From: Streptomyces sp. Je 1-79
GTDB taxonomy: Bacteria > Actinomycetota > Actinomycetes > Streptomycetales > Streptomycetaceae
Direction: 5' to 3'
NCBI RefSeq assembly: GCF_025195125.1
Contig: NZ_JAMGSL010000001.1
Span: forward strand, 62,001-126,000
DNA: 64,000 bases
The notes under the pieces were generated by a model. The model did no database searches and was not told the origin of the DNA. It saw only the letters and a list, made by a program, of their open reading frames with translations. Numbering within the stretch: position 1 is the stretch's first letter; each line of letters opens with the position of its first letter. Both the position numbers and the translations under genes were made by a program. Of this stretch, positions 32,135 through 40,209 are shown piece after piece.

Positions 32135-33123
32135 GCCGACGCCTCCCCTGGGGGGCCATGGCCCGGATGACGGGACGGCGGGCCCTGTTCGCCGTCCCCG
32201 TTCTCCTCGCCGTCACCTTCGCGGTCTTCGCCGTCGCCGACGCCTCCCCCTTCGATCCCGTCAAGGCCTACGCCGGCACCGCCGGACTCACCGCCTCGCA
32301 GGAGAACCTCGACCAGCTCCGCGCCAACCTCGGCGTCGACCGGCCCCTCACCACCCGCTGGTGGGAGTGGCTCACCTCGGCGCTCCACGGCGACCTCGGC
32401 GACTCCAGCGTCATGCGCCAGCCCGTCGCCGACGTCATCGCCGAACGGATCGGCTGGTCGGCGCTCCTCGCCACCACTGCCTTCCTCATCGCCATCGCGC
32501 TCGGCACCGGCCTCGGCGTCCTCGCGGGCCGCCGTCGCGGCGGCCTGCTCGACCGGGCCGTCAGCTCCGCCGCGTACACCCTGGAAGCCGCACCCTCCTT
32601 CTGGCTCGGGCTGCTCGCCATCTGGTTCTTCGCCCTGAAGCTCGGCGCCCTGCCCGCCGGCGGCCTCACCGACACCGCGAGCGACACCGTCACCTTCGAC
32701 CAGGTCGCGAGCCACCTCGTGCTGCCCGCGCTCGTCCTCGGCATCTCCCAGCTGCCCTGGTTCTTCCTCTACGTCCGCCAGGGCGTCGGCGACGCCATGG
32801 AAGAGGACCCCGTACGCGGCGCACGCGCGCGTGGTCTGCGAGACCGGACCGTCCTGCTCGGCCACGCCCTGCGCTCCGGAATGCTCCCCATGCTCACCCT
32901 CGTCGGCTCCCGCGTCCCCGAACTCATCACCGGAGCCCTGCTCGTGGAGACCGTCTTCAGCTGGCCCGGAATCGCCGCGGCGACCGTCCAGGCCGCCACC
33001 TCCGTCGACTTCCCGCTGCTCGCGGCGCTCACCGTCCTCGCCACCGCCGCCGTCCTCCTAGGCAACCTCCTCTCCGACCTGCTGTACGGGCTCGCCGACC
33101 CGAGGGTGGGCTTCGATGGCTGA
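32131..33123 (+). CDS. nikB: Nickel/peptide ABC transporter permease, NikB/DppB-type
   Basis: A 330-residue permease with an N-terminal membrane segment (RALFAVPVLLAVTFAVFAV) and a periplasmic loop holding LRANLGVDRPLTTRWWEWLT, the DppB/NikB pattern. Further membrane segments follow, and the EAA region GARARGLRDRTVLLGHALRS ends at LVGSRVPELITGALLVETVF. The GTG start overlaps the binding-protein stop codon by 4 bp, and its end overlaps the next permease by 8 bp. It forms the heterodimeric channel with NikC. Confidence 0.85.
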   Translation: MSRRLPWGAMARMTGRRALFAVPVLLAVTFAVFAVADASPFDPVKAYAGTAGLTASQENLDQLRANLGVDRPLTTRWWEWLTSALHGDLGDSSVMRQPVADVIAERIGWSALLATTAFLIAIALGTGLGVLAGRRRGGLLDRAVSSAAYTLEAAPSFWLGLLAIWFFALKLGALPAGGLTDTASDTVTFDQVASHLVLPALVLGISQLPWFFLYVRQGVGDAMEEDPVRGARARGLRDRTVLLGHALRSGMLPMLTLVGSRVPELITGALLVETVFSWPGIAAATVQAATSVDFPLLAALTVLATAAVLLGNLLSDLLYGLADPRVGFDG

Positions 33124-33952
33124 GGCGCGCACCCGGCGACTGCGCCTGTGGTCCTCCGCCGGGATCGTCGGCGCGGTCCTCCTCGCCGTCCTCCTCGTCC
33201 CACCGCTCGTCCAGCTCGACGAACAGGCCGTCGAACTCTCGCTGAAGCTCCTGCCCCCGTCCTGGGAGCACCCCTTCGGCACCGACGACGTCGGCCGCGA
33301 CCTGCTGCTGCGCTGCGTCTACGGACTGCGGATCTCGCTCCTCGTCGGCCTGGTCGCCGCGCTCGTCGCCACCGTCATCGGCACCGCCGTCGGCGCGGCG
33401 GCCGCCTCCCTGGGCGGCTGGACCGACCGGGTCGTGATGCGGATCGTCGACGCCTTCTCCTCCGTACCGCACCTGCTGCTCGGCATCTTCATCGTCGCCA
33501 TGTTCCGGCCGGGGGTGTGGCCGGTCATCGTCTCCGTCGCCCTCACCCACTGGCTGTCGACCGCCCGGATCGTCCGCTCCGAGGTGCTCTCGCTGCGCTC
33601 CCGCCCGTACATCGACGCGGCGATCTCCGGCGGCGCCTCACGGTGGCGGGTGACCGTACGCCATCTGCTGCCCGCCGTCCTGCCGCAGGCCGGGCTCGCC
33701 GCCGTCCTGATGGTGCCGCACGCCATGTGGCACGAGTCCGCCCTCTCCTTCCTCGGCCTCGGTCTGCCCAGCCACCAGGCCAGCCTCGGCAACCTCGTCC
33801 AGTCCGCGCGCTCCTCGCTGCTCGCCGGCGACTGGTGGCCGACGCTCTTCCCCGGTCTGCTCCTCATCGTGCCGACCCTGGCCATCGCCGGGCTCGCCGG
33901 AGCGTGGCGGGACCGGCTCAACCCGCGCCGCCGATCGGAGCTGATGCTGTGA
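33116..33952 (+). CDS. nikC: Nickel/peptide ABC transporter permease, NikC/DppC-type
   Basis: A 278-residue permease of the DppC/NikC kind. The pattern HPFGTDDVGRDLLLRCVYGL (about residues 52-71) before the membrane core is diagnostic for this subunit, and the coupling loop is YIDAAISGGASRWRVTVRHL followed by LPAVLPQAGLA. About six membrane segments are visible. It starts 8 bp inside the NikB gene, and its stop overlaps the following ATPase start. Confidence 0.87.
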   Translation: MAEARTRRLRLWSSAGIVGAVLLAVLLVPPLVQLDEQAVELSLKLLPPSWEHPFGTDDVGRDLLLRCVYGLRISLLVGLVAALVATVIGTAVGAAAASLGGWTDRVVMRIVDAFSSVPHLLLGIFIVAMFRPGVWPVIVSVALTHWLSTARIVRSEVLSLRSRPYIDAAISGGASRWRVTVRHLLPAVLPQAGLAAVLMVPHAMWHESALSFLGLGLPSHQASLGNLVQSARSSLLAGDWWPTLFPGLLLIVPTLAIAGLAGAWRDRLNPRRRSELML

Positions 33953-34995
33953 ACGCCCCGGACTCCCGTGTCGCCCGCGCCCTGGAAGCGGTCACGGCCG
34001 AACGCGCAGGGCAGGCCGTCCTCAGCGTGCGCGGGCTCTCCGTCCGCTTCCGGATGCGCGGCGGACGCCACGTCGCCGCCGTCACCGACGCCGACTTCGA
34101 CCTGGCGGCGGGGGAGTGCCTCGCCCTCGTCGGCGAGAGCGGCTGCGGCAAGTCCGTGCTCGCCTCCGCGCTCCTCGGCCTCCTGCCGGGCAACGCCGAG
34201 ACGGCCGGCACGGCGCTGCTCGTCGGCGTCGACCTGCTCGCCGCCGACGAGCGGACCCTGGCCCGTACGGTACGGGGACGGCGCATCGGTCTCGTCCCGC
34301 AGAGCCCGGCCGCCCACCTCACCCCCGTGCGGACCGTGCGGTCCCAGCTGGAGGAGTCCGTCCGCGAGCTGACCGGAGCCGCGCGGCGGGAGCGCCGGGC
34401 GGCGGCCGAGGCGGCCGCGGAACGGGCCGCGTTCCCGGCCGGTCACCTCGACCGGTACCCGCACGAACTCTCCGGCGGCCTCGCGCAGCGTGCCGCGACC
34501 GCGCTCGCCCTGATCGGCGACGCGCCGCTCCTCCTCGCCGACGAGCCGACCACGGGCCTCGACCGCGACCTCGTCGAGCGGACGGTCGACGAACTGCGCC
34601 GCCACGCCGACGACGGGCGGGCGCTGCTGCTCATCACCCACGACCTCGCCGCGGCGGAGCGCATCGCCGACCGGGTGGCCGTGATGTACGCCGGGCGGAT
34701 CGTCGAGACGACCGCCGCCCACCGCTTCTTCGGGCAGCCGGGCCCGCGCCACCCCTACGCCCGGGGGCTGCTGAACGCTCTGCCCGAGCGCGCGTTCACC
34801 CCGATCCCCGGTATGTCCCCGGAGCTGACGGCTCTCCCGGCCGGCTGCGCGTTCGCCCCGAGGTGCCCGCGCGCGACGGAGGCCTGCGACACGCTTCCGG
34901 AGCCGCTCGCGGGGGTGGCCTGCCACCACCCGGAGGGACGGGCCCCGATGCGTGACGCCCCCCGCGCCAGCCGAGGCGCGGCCCCCGATGCGTGA
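33949..34995 (+). CDS. nikD: Nickel/peptide ABC transporter ATPase, NikD/DppD-type
   Basis: A 348-residue ATPase. The Walker A is GESGCGKSV (about residues 63-71), the Q-loop is in VPQSPAAHLTP, and the signature is LSGGLAQRAATAL, a variant of LSGGQ. The Walker B is LLLADEPTTGLD, and the switch His is in ITHDLAAAE. The oligopeptide-type C-terminal extension with the cysteine-rich block GCAFAPRCPRATEACD is present and may bind an Fe-S cluster, as in DppD. The last about 18 residues are encoded by a 40-bp tandem repeat (34947-35066) whose frame-shifting period creates the stop codon, so the true ancestral C-terminus is uncertain. The GTG start overlaps the NikC stop codon. Confidence 0.85.
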   Translation: MNAPDSRVARALEAVTAERAGQAVLSVRGLSVRFRMRGGRHVAAVTDADFDLAAGECLALVGESGCGKSVLASALLGLLPGNAETAGTALLVGVDLLAADERTLARTVRGRRIGLVPQSPAAHLTPVRTVRSQLEESVRELTGAARRERRAAAEAAAERAAFPAGHLDRYPHELSGGLAQRAATALALIGDAPLLLADEPTTGLDRDLVERTVDELRRHADDGRALLLITHDLAAAERIADRVAVMYAGRIVETTAAHRFFGQPGPRHPYARGLLNALPERAFTPIPGMSPELTALPAGCAFAPRCPRATEACDTLPEPLAGVACHHPEGRAPMRDAPRASRGAAPDA

Positions 34996-35066
34996 CGCCC
35001 CCCGCGCCCGCCGAGGCGCGGCCCCCGATGCGTGACGCCCCCCGCGCCCGCCGACGCGCCGCCCCC
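34947..35066 (+). repeat. 40-bp tandem repeat across the nikD end
   Basis: About three units of 40 bp begin at 34947, 34987 and 35027, each opening GATGCGTGACGCCCCCCGCG; the third is diverged at its end. The first lies inside nikD, and the second supplies its TGA because 40 is not a multiple of 3. The third runs into the G/C-rich gap before nikE. Confidence 0.88.
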
Positions 35067-35217
35067 GGTCGCACCGCCGCTCCCGGTCGCACCGCCGCCA
35101 CCGGGCGGCCGACGGTGCGGCTCGTCCCCGGTGAGCCCCGTCGGGGGATCGTCCCCGCCCGTACCGGCCCGGCGGCCGGTGACAGCCCCCTCGCTCCCGT
35201 CGCACCAGGAGTGCCCC

Positions 35218-35919
35218 GTGCTTGAACTCGACTCCGTCACCGCCGGCTACGACCGCCGTGCCCCCGTCTTCGTCGACACCTCGCTCACCCTCGCGCCGGG
35301 CGCCTCCGTGGGCCTGCTCGGCCCGAGCGGGTGCGGGAAGTCCACGCTCGCCCGGGTCGCCGCACTGCTCCACCGGCCCGAAGCCGGTCGTGTCACCGTC
35401 GACGGGGAGGTGGTGCGGGGCTGGCGCCACGCCGCGCCGCGCGGTCTGCGGACCGCGATCGGCGTGGTGTTCCAGCAGCCCCGGATGTCCGCCGACCCGC
35501 GGCTGCGCCTGCGCGATCTGATCGCCGAACCGCTCCGGGCGGGCGGCCGCCGCGCCGACGTCCCCGGACGGCTCGCCGAGCTCGCCCCGGCCGTCGGTCT
35601 CACCGAGGACCTGCTGGCGCGCCGACCCCACGAGGTCAGCGACGGCCAGCTGCAACGCGCCTGTCTGGCACGGGCGTTGGTGCTGCGCCCGCGCTGGCTG
35701 GTGTGCGACGAGATGACGGCCATGCTCGACGCCTCGACGACGGCGGCCCTGGTCGCCGCCGTGGAGGCGTACCGCGCGGAATCGGGCGCGGGCCTGCTCG
35801 CGGTCGGCCACGACCGCGTCCTCCTCGACCGCTGGTGCGACCGCACGGTCGAGTGGTCCGACTGCGTGCCCGGGACCGTCGCCGCAGGCGCACGCGCACG
35901 ACGACTCGGGGCTTCCTGA
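35218..35919 (+). CDS. nikE: Nickel/peptide ABC transporter ATPase, NikE/DppF-type
   Basis: A 233-residue ATPase, shorter than usual for DppF-type subunits because the oligopeptide C-terminal extension is missing. The Walker A is GPSGCGKST, the Q-loop is in VVFQQPRMSAD, the signature is VSDGQLQRACLARAL (SDGQ in place of SGGQ), and the Walker B is WLVCDEMTAMLD, where Glu-Met replaces the usual Glu-Pro. The switch His is in VGHDRVLLD. The start is placed at the GTG at 35218 with AGGAG 7 bases upstream. The upstream frame is proline-rich repeat-derived sequence, so the longer start at 35032 is rejected. It is the fifth gene of the transporter operon. Confidence 0.82.
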   Translation: MLELDSVTAGYDRRAPVFVDTSLTLAPGASVGLLGPSGCGKSTLARVAALLHRPEAGRVTVDGEVVRGWRHAAPRGLRTAIGVVFQQPRMSADPRLRLRDLIAEPLRAGGRRADVPGRLAELAPAVGLTEDLLARRPHEVSDGQLQRACLARALVLRPRWLVCDEMTAMLDASTTAALVAAVEAYRAESGAGLLAVGHDRVLLDRWCDRTVEWSDCVPGTVAAGARARRLGAS

Positions 35920-36040
35920 ACCGCCGACGGTGAATCTCACCCGTTCGGCAGACATGCCGTACGGCCGGACGGCGCTCCCGCTGCGCCACACTGGCGGCCG
36001 AACGCCGCGATTCCGGCGCGGCGCAAGGAGGGTGTGGGCG

Positions 36041-36235
36041 ATGGCCGTATCCGTCTCTGTCGTACTGCTGCTGCTCGTCCTGGCGGTGATCTTCCTCCGC
36101 AGCGGGGGCCTCAAGCTCTCCCACGCGCTGGTCTGCGCCCTGCTCGGCTTCTTCCTCGCGGGCACGAGCATGGCGCCGACCATCCAGAACGGGGTCGCCG
36201 CCACCGCCAACGTCGTCAGCAGCCTCAAGCCCTGA
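36041..36235 (+). CDS. Small hydrophobic membrane protein, Streptomyces-conserved type
   Basis: A 64-residue protein with two membrane segments (about residues 3-19, VSVSVVLLLLVLAVIFL, and 28-45, HALVCALLGFFLAGTSMA). It ends in TIQNGVAATANVVSSLKP. Short proteins of this pattern (IFLR-GGLK-SHALVCALLGF) are common in streptomycetes; I recall them only as hypothetical proteins. The ATG at 36041 has AAGGAGG 9 bases upstream. The in-frame GTG at 36032 lies too close to that site. Confidence 0.6.
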   Translation: MAVSVSVVLLLLVLAVIFLRSGGLKLSHALVCALLGFFLAGTSMAPTIQNGVAATANVVSSLKP

Positions 36236-36259
36236 GATCCCCCACGCGCGCCGTAACGT

Positions 36260-36273
36260 TTCACGTCCGTGAA
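36260..36273 (+). promoter_or_regulatory. TTCACG-TC-CGTGAA dyad before the secreted propeller gene
   Basis: Perfect 6-bp arms around 2 bases lie about 100 bp before the TTG start of the secreted protein, in an AT-richer stretch that also contains GTGAAGTG and CATGAAA. It is a candidate operator or promoter region. Confidence 0.35.
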
Positions 36274-36370
36274 GTGACCATGAAACCAGCGGCAGTTCCA
36301 TGTACATCTCACGCACTCGGGCCTAACGTCGGCCGCCGGCGCGACCGACGTACGCACCCGAGGAGCCGCA

Positions 36371-37954
36371 TTGACGACCCCCCGCAGACGAGCCCGTGTG
36401 CTCGCCCTGATCGCCGCGGTGACCGCGACCGCCCTCGCGTTCGCCACCCCCGTCGCCCTCGCCGACGAGATACCCCTGGCCCCCGGCCACCGGCTCGTCG
36501 ACCACTACGACGGCGCGCCCGCGCCCGCCCGGCCCGTGCCGGGCGACGCGCCCGCCCAGCATCCGTACCTCGCCCCCAACGGCCGCAGCGGCATGCACGC
36601 CGACGGCGTCGGCAGCGGCACCCACCCCTTCTCCGGCCCGCTCGGCCGCGACCCGCGGGTCTCCAGCGAGAAGATCGCCGCCGTCGGCGGCGAGTGCGCC
36701 ACGGTCACCTTCGACGCCGACGGGCGCCTGGTCACCGTCTGCGGCACGTTCTCCGGCTTCCTGCTCAAGCTGCTCGACCCGCGTACCCTGGACACGCTCG
36801 CCGAGTACAAGCTGCCGCAGCGCTCCTCGACCGTCGAGGCCATCACCCGGCTCGACTTCGAGAAGATCTTCAAGGACACCTCCGGCGGCGCCTACTTCTA
36901 CCTCGACAACCGGGACCGGGTCGTCCTCGCCGACTCCCGCCAGCACATCCTGCGTATCGCACACCGTCAGAAGACCGACGGTGGCTGGGAGTTCGTGGTC
37001 GAGGACGACTGGGACCTCACCTCGCTCGTCCCGCACGACTGCGTCAGCTGGACCAACCTCTTCCCCAGCGGCGTCTGCGACCCCGTCACCTCCGTCATGC
37101 CCGACTGGGACGGCCGCATCTGGTGGGTGACACGGCTCGGCAGGGTGGGCACCGTCGACCCCGCCACCGGAACGCTCCGCTCGGTCCGGCTGGACGGCGA
37201 GGAGATCCAGAACTCCTTCTCCGTCGCCGAGGACGGCGTCTCCATCGTGACCGACCACGCCCTGTACAGCTTCCGCGCGGACGCCGACGGCACCCCGCGG
37301 ATCCAGTGGCGCCAGACCTACGACCGGGGGACCGGCACCAAGCCCGGCTCGGTGAACCAGGGTTCGGGCACCACACCCGACCTCTTCGGCGCCCGGGAGG
37401 AGTACGTGGCCATCACCGACAACGCCGACGACCGGATGAACGTCCTCGTCTACCGGCGCGGCGACGACGTCGCCGACGCGGACCGTCTGGTCTGCAAGGT
37501 CCCGGTCTTCGGCTCCGGCGCCTCCACCACCGACAACTCCCTGATCAGCTGGGGCGACAGCCTCGTCGTCGAGAACAACTACGGCTACGAGAACCCGACC
37601 ACCCTGACCTTCGGCCGCAGCGTGGTCGGCGGCGCGGCCCGGATCGACGTCCGCCCCGACGGCAGCGGCTGCGACACCGTCTGGGAGAGCGACGTCCGCT
37701 CGCCCTCCACCGTCCCGAAGCTCTCCACCGCCAACGGCCTGCTCTACTTCTACGAGAAACAGCCGAACCGCCTCGGCGTCGACGCCTGGTACCTGACGGC
37801 CGTCGACTTCCGTACCGGGAAGCGCGCCTGGACGCGGCTCACCGGCACCGGCCCGGCGTACGACAACAACTGGGCACCGATCACCATCGGCCCCGACGGG
37901 ACCGCGTACGTCGGCGTCTTCAACGGGATCGTCGCCGTCCGCGACGGCGGCTGA
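36371..37954 (+). CDS. Secreted beta-propeller-like protein, unknown function
   Basis: A 527-residue secreted protein with a TTG start behind GAGGAG and a signal peptide of about 31 residues (RRRARVLALIAAVTATALAF, ending ALADE). The rest consists of repeated beta-rich segments with 'DxxGRIWWVTR', 'TGTLRSVRL', 'VAEDGVSIVTDHALYSFRAD' and 'IGPDGTAYVGVFNG'. This is the pattern of a PQQ/quinoprotein-like or SMP-30-like beta-propeller. No catalytic residues are identifiable. It is followed by a strong bidirectional terminator. It might bind sugars or act as a lactonase-like enzyme, but the evidence is only fold-level. Confidence 0.68.
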   Translation: MTTPRRRARVLALIAAVTATALAFATPVALADEIPLAPGHRLVDHYDGAPAPARPVPGDAPAQHPYLAPNGRSGMHADGVGSGTHPFSGPLGRDPRVSSEKIAAVGGECATVTFDADGRLVTVCGTFSGFLLKLLDPRTLDTLAEYKLPQRSSTVEAITRLDFEKIFKDTSGGAYFYLDNRDRVVLADSRQHILRIAHRQKTDGGWEFVVEDDWDLTSLVPHDCVSWTNLFPSGVCDPVTSVMPDWDGRIWWVTRLGRVGTVDPATGTLRSVRLDGEEIQNSFSVAEDGVSIVTDHALYSFRADADGTPRIQWRQTYDRGTGTKPGSVNQGSGTTPDLFGAREEYVAITDNADDRMNVLVYRRGDDVADADRLVCKVPVFGSGASTTDNSLISWGDSLVVENNYGYENPTTLTFGRSVVGGAARIDVRPDGSGCDTVWESDVRSPSTVPKLSTANGLLYFYEKQPNRLGVDAWYLTAVDFRTGKRAWTRLTGTGPAYDNNWAPITIGPDGTAYVGVFNGIVAVRDGG

Positions 37955-37962
37955 GGCGCGAC

Positions 37963-38003
37963 GACGGTGCCCGGGGCCGCTCGCCGCGGCCCCGGGCACC
38001 GTC
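37963..38003. terminator. Strong bidirectional terminator
   Basis: A perfect 18-bp stem (arms 37963-37980 and 37986-38003, beginning GACGGTGCCCGGGG) with a 5-nt loop separates the convergent propeller and VOC genes. Confidence 0.9.
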
Positions 38004-38014
38004 ATACGTACCGC

Positions 38015-38815
38015 TCAGGTCATCTCGGGCACCTCGCCCACGGTGGTCTTGACGTCGATCACCGCGAACGCCGCGCCCTGGGGGTCCACGATCGCCGCGA
38101 ACCGGCCGAAGGGGCTGTCCATCGGCCCGAAGACCTTCTGGCCGCCGAGCTTCACGGCCCTGTCGACCGCCTGGTCGCAGTTGTCGACGGCGAAGTAGAC
38201 CTGTACGTACGACGGGACGTCGGCCGGGAAGTCCTCCGCCGTCATCTCCATCCGCCCCAGCACCGGCATGTCGCCGCCCAGGTCGAAGACCATGTAGTCC
38301 ATGGTCTCGTCGGCCATTTTCTTCGCGTTGTAGCCGAAGACCGACGTGAGGAAGGCGTCCGACTTCGCGGGCTCCCGGGTGAAGACCTCGGCCCAGACGT
38401 AGGACCCGTTCTCGCCCTCCAGCTCGAAGCCCTCGTGGGTGCCCGGCTGCCAGATGCCGAAGACGACGCCGGCCGGGTCCCGCGCCAGGCACATGGAGCC
38501 GAAGTCGCCCACGGCCATCGGTTCCATGAGGACGGTGCCGCCGCTGCTCTTGATCTTCTCGGCGGTGGCGGCGGCGTCGGGCGAGGCGAAGTACAGACAC
38601 CAGGCCGACTGCTCGTCGCCGTCCTGGCCCGGCATGGGCGGAACGACGGCCGCGACCGCCTTGCCGTCGCGGTACGCCTGGGTGTAGTTGCCGAACTCCG
38701 TGGAGGACTCGCCGAAGGTCCAGCCCAGTACGTCGCCGTAGAAGTTCTTGGCGCCTTCGACGTCGGTGAACATCGCGTCGGCCCAGATGGGTGTGCCTTC
38801 AGGTCGTGCGGCCAT
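38015..38815 (-). CDS. Two-domain VOC family protein
   Basis: A 266-residue protein with two glyoxalase-like domains (about residues 8-125 and 138-258). The openings are GAKNFYGDVLGWTFGESSTE and SDAFLTSVFGYNAKK, and the endings are DPAGVVFGIWQPGTH and DPQGAAFAVIDV. It is similar in layout to the VOC proteins at 23513-24295 and 43244-44032, but its second half has a Gly-Tyr in place of the Gly-Trp. The ligand is unknown. Confidence 0.86.
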   Translation of the reverse strand: MAARPEGTPIWADAMFTDVEGAKNFYGDVLGWTFGESSTEFGNYTQAYRDGKAVAAVVPPMPGQDGDEQSAWCLYFASPDAAATAEKIKSSGGTVLMEPMAVGDFGSMCLARDPAGVVFGIWQPGTHEGFELEGENGSYVWAEVFTREPAKSDAFLTSVFGYNAKKMADETMDYMVFDLGGDMPVLGRMEMTAEDFPADVPSYVQVYFAVDNCDQAVDRAVKLGGQKVFGPMDSPFGRFAAIVDPQGAAFAVIDVKTTVGEVPEMT

Positions 38816-39129
38816 GACGGTGACTCTCTTCCGATCGACGGGTCTCGATGGGGTTGCCGAAACCCACGCTAGTCAGGGCGGACGCGACCCGCTCGGTGAC
38901 GGAGCGTGGCCGTGGCCCGCGGACTACGGGAGAAGATCCCCACGCCGTTCGGCGGCGCCACGCGGTACCGTCGGCGGGGTGGTGACGCACGGTGACGGAA
39001 GCGTCGACGGCCCCCGGGTGGCCGGCTGGGAGTCCGCCGGTGTCGGCGGAGGTTCCGAGGGGGGCGCGTCCGCCGAAATCGTCCACCACACCTCTAGGAA
39101 CTGACGGTGCGTCAGGTTACTCTCCCCGC
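38816..39129. other. 314-bp divergent intergenic region
   Basis: No gene is supported here. The frame upstream of the dehydrogenase start stays open, but the codons are not protein-like. The region contains the VOC promoter (leftward) and, near its right end, the perfect palindrome at 39101-39115. Confidence 0.6.
39101..39115 (+). promoter_or_regulatory. Perfect palindrome CTGACG-GTG-CGTCAG
   Basis: 6-bp arms around GTG end 14 bp before the dehydrogenase ATG. The same CTGACG-N4-GTCAG outline occurs at 22614-22628 before the enoyl-CoA hydratase gene, so one TetR-type repressor may control both loci. Confidence 0.6.
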
Positions 39130-40209
39130 ATGATTCCGACCGTTGTCTGGGGAACCGGGAATGTCGGCCGCGCGGCCATACGGGCCGTCGAGGCCCACCC
39201 GGCGCTCGCCCTCGCCGCCGTCCTCGTCCACGACCCCGGCAAGGTCGGCCGTGACGCGGGCGCGCTCGCCGGACTCGACCGTTCCCTCGGGGTGGCGGCC
39301 ACCGACGACATCGACGCCGTGCTCGCCGCCCGTCCCCGCGCGGTGGTGTACGCGGCCTCCGGCGACATCCGGCCCGACGAGGCGCTCGCCGACGTCGCCA
39401 GGGCCGTCCGCGGCGGCGCGGTCGTCGTGACGCCCGCGCTCTACCCGCTCTACGACCACCGCGGCGCCCCGCCCGAGTTCCGGGACCCGGTGCTCGCCGC
39501 CGTCGCCGAGGGCGGCGGGTCCCTCTTCGTCTCCGGCGTCGACCCCGGCTGGGGCAACGACGTGCTGCCCCTGCTCGTCAGCGGCCTCGGCTCCACCGTG
39601 GACGTCGTCCGCTGCCAGGAGATCTTCGACTACTCGACGTACGAGCAGGAGGACTCGGTCCGGCACCTCATCGGCATGGGGCACCCCATGGAGTACGAGC
39701 CCCTGATGCTCGCCCCGTCCGTTCCGACGATGGTGTGGGGCGGGCAGATCCGGCTGATGGCGCGCGCCCTCGGTGTCGAACTCGACGAGATCCGCGAGAC
39801 CTTGGAGCGGCGCCCTCTCGACACCACGGTGACCACCCGCACGATGGGCGTCTTCGAGGCCGGCACCCAGGGCGCCGTACGGTTCGAGGTCCAGGGGATC
39901 GTCCGGGGGGAGCCCCGCATCGTCATCGAGCACGTCACCCGGATCCACCCCTCCTGTGCCCCCGACTGGCCCACCCCGCCCGACGGCGCGGGCGCCCACC
40001 GGGTGGTCATCGAGGGCCGCCCGCACATCGAGGTCACGGTCGAGGCCACCGACGAGGGCGAGAACCGCTCCGCCGGCGGCAACGCCACGGCCGTCGGCCG
40101 GCTCGTGAACGCCGTCGACTGGCTCGTGGACGCCAAGCCCGGCCTCTACGACGCGCTCGACGTCCCGCTGCGCCCCGCGGTGGGCCGACTGGGAAGGAAT
40201 CGGCCATGA
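39130..40209 (+). CDS. Dihydrodipicolinate reductase-like NAD(P)-dependent dehydrogenase
   Basis: A 359-residue protein. The Rossmann motif is VVWGTGNVGRAAIRAVEAHP (about residues 5-24), followed by a second domain with FVSGVDPGWGNDVLPLLVSG. This belongs to the DapB-fold group that includes 2,4-diaminopentanoate dehydrogenase and many uncharacterised actinobacterial reductases; it lacks the DapB His-His-Lys motif. The next gene begins inside its stop codon (ATGA overlap), so it is coupled to the AhpD-like protein. A perfect palindrome precedes the ATG. The substrate is probably a carbonyl or imine intermediate of lipid or amino-acid breakdown, which is inferred only. Confidence 0.75.
   Translation: MIPTVVWGTGNVGRAAIRAVEAHPALALAAVLVHDPGKVGRDAGALAGLDRSLGVAATDDIDAVLAARPRAVVYAASGDIRPDEALADVARAVRGGAVVVTPALYPLYDHRGAPPEFRDPVLAAVAEGGGSLFVSGVDPGWGNDVLPLLVSGLGSTVDVVRCQEIFDYSTYEQEDSVRHLIGMGHPMEYEPLMLAPSVPTMVWGGQIRLMARALGVELDEIRETLERRPLDTTVTTRTMGVFEAGTQGAVRFEVQGIVRGEPRIVIEHVTRIHPSCAPDWPTPPDGAGAHRVVIEGRPHIEVTVEATDEGENRSAGGNATAVGRLVNAVDWLVDAKPGLYDALDVPLRPAVGRLGRNRP

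Noticed and set aside
34947-35066. CRISPR array
   Set aside because: Direct tandem units without spacers; it is a minisatellite.
35032-35217. Upstream start for nikE
   Set aside because: The residues are repeat-derived Pro/Ala-rich sequence and the GTG at 35218 has a good AGGAG site.
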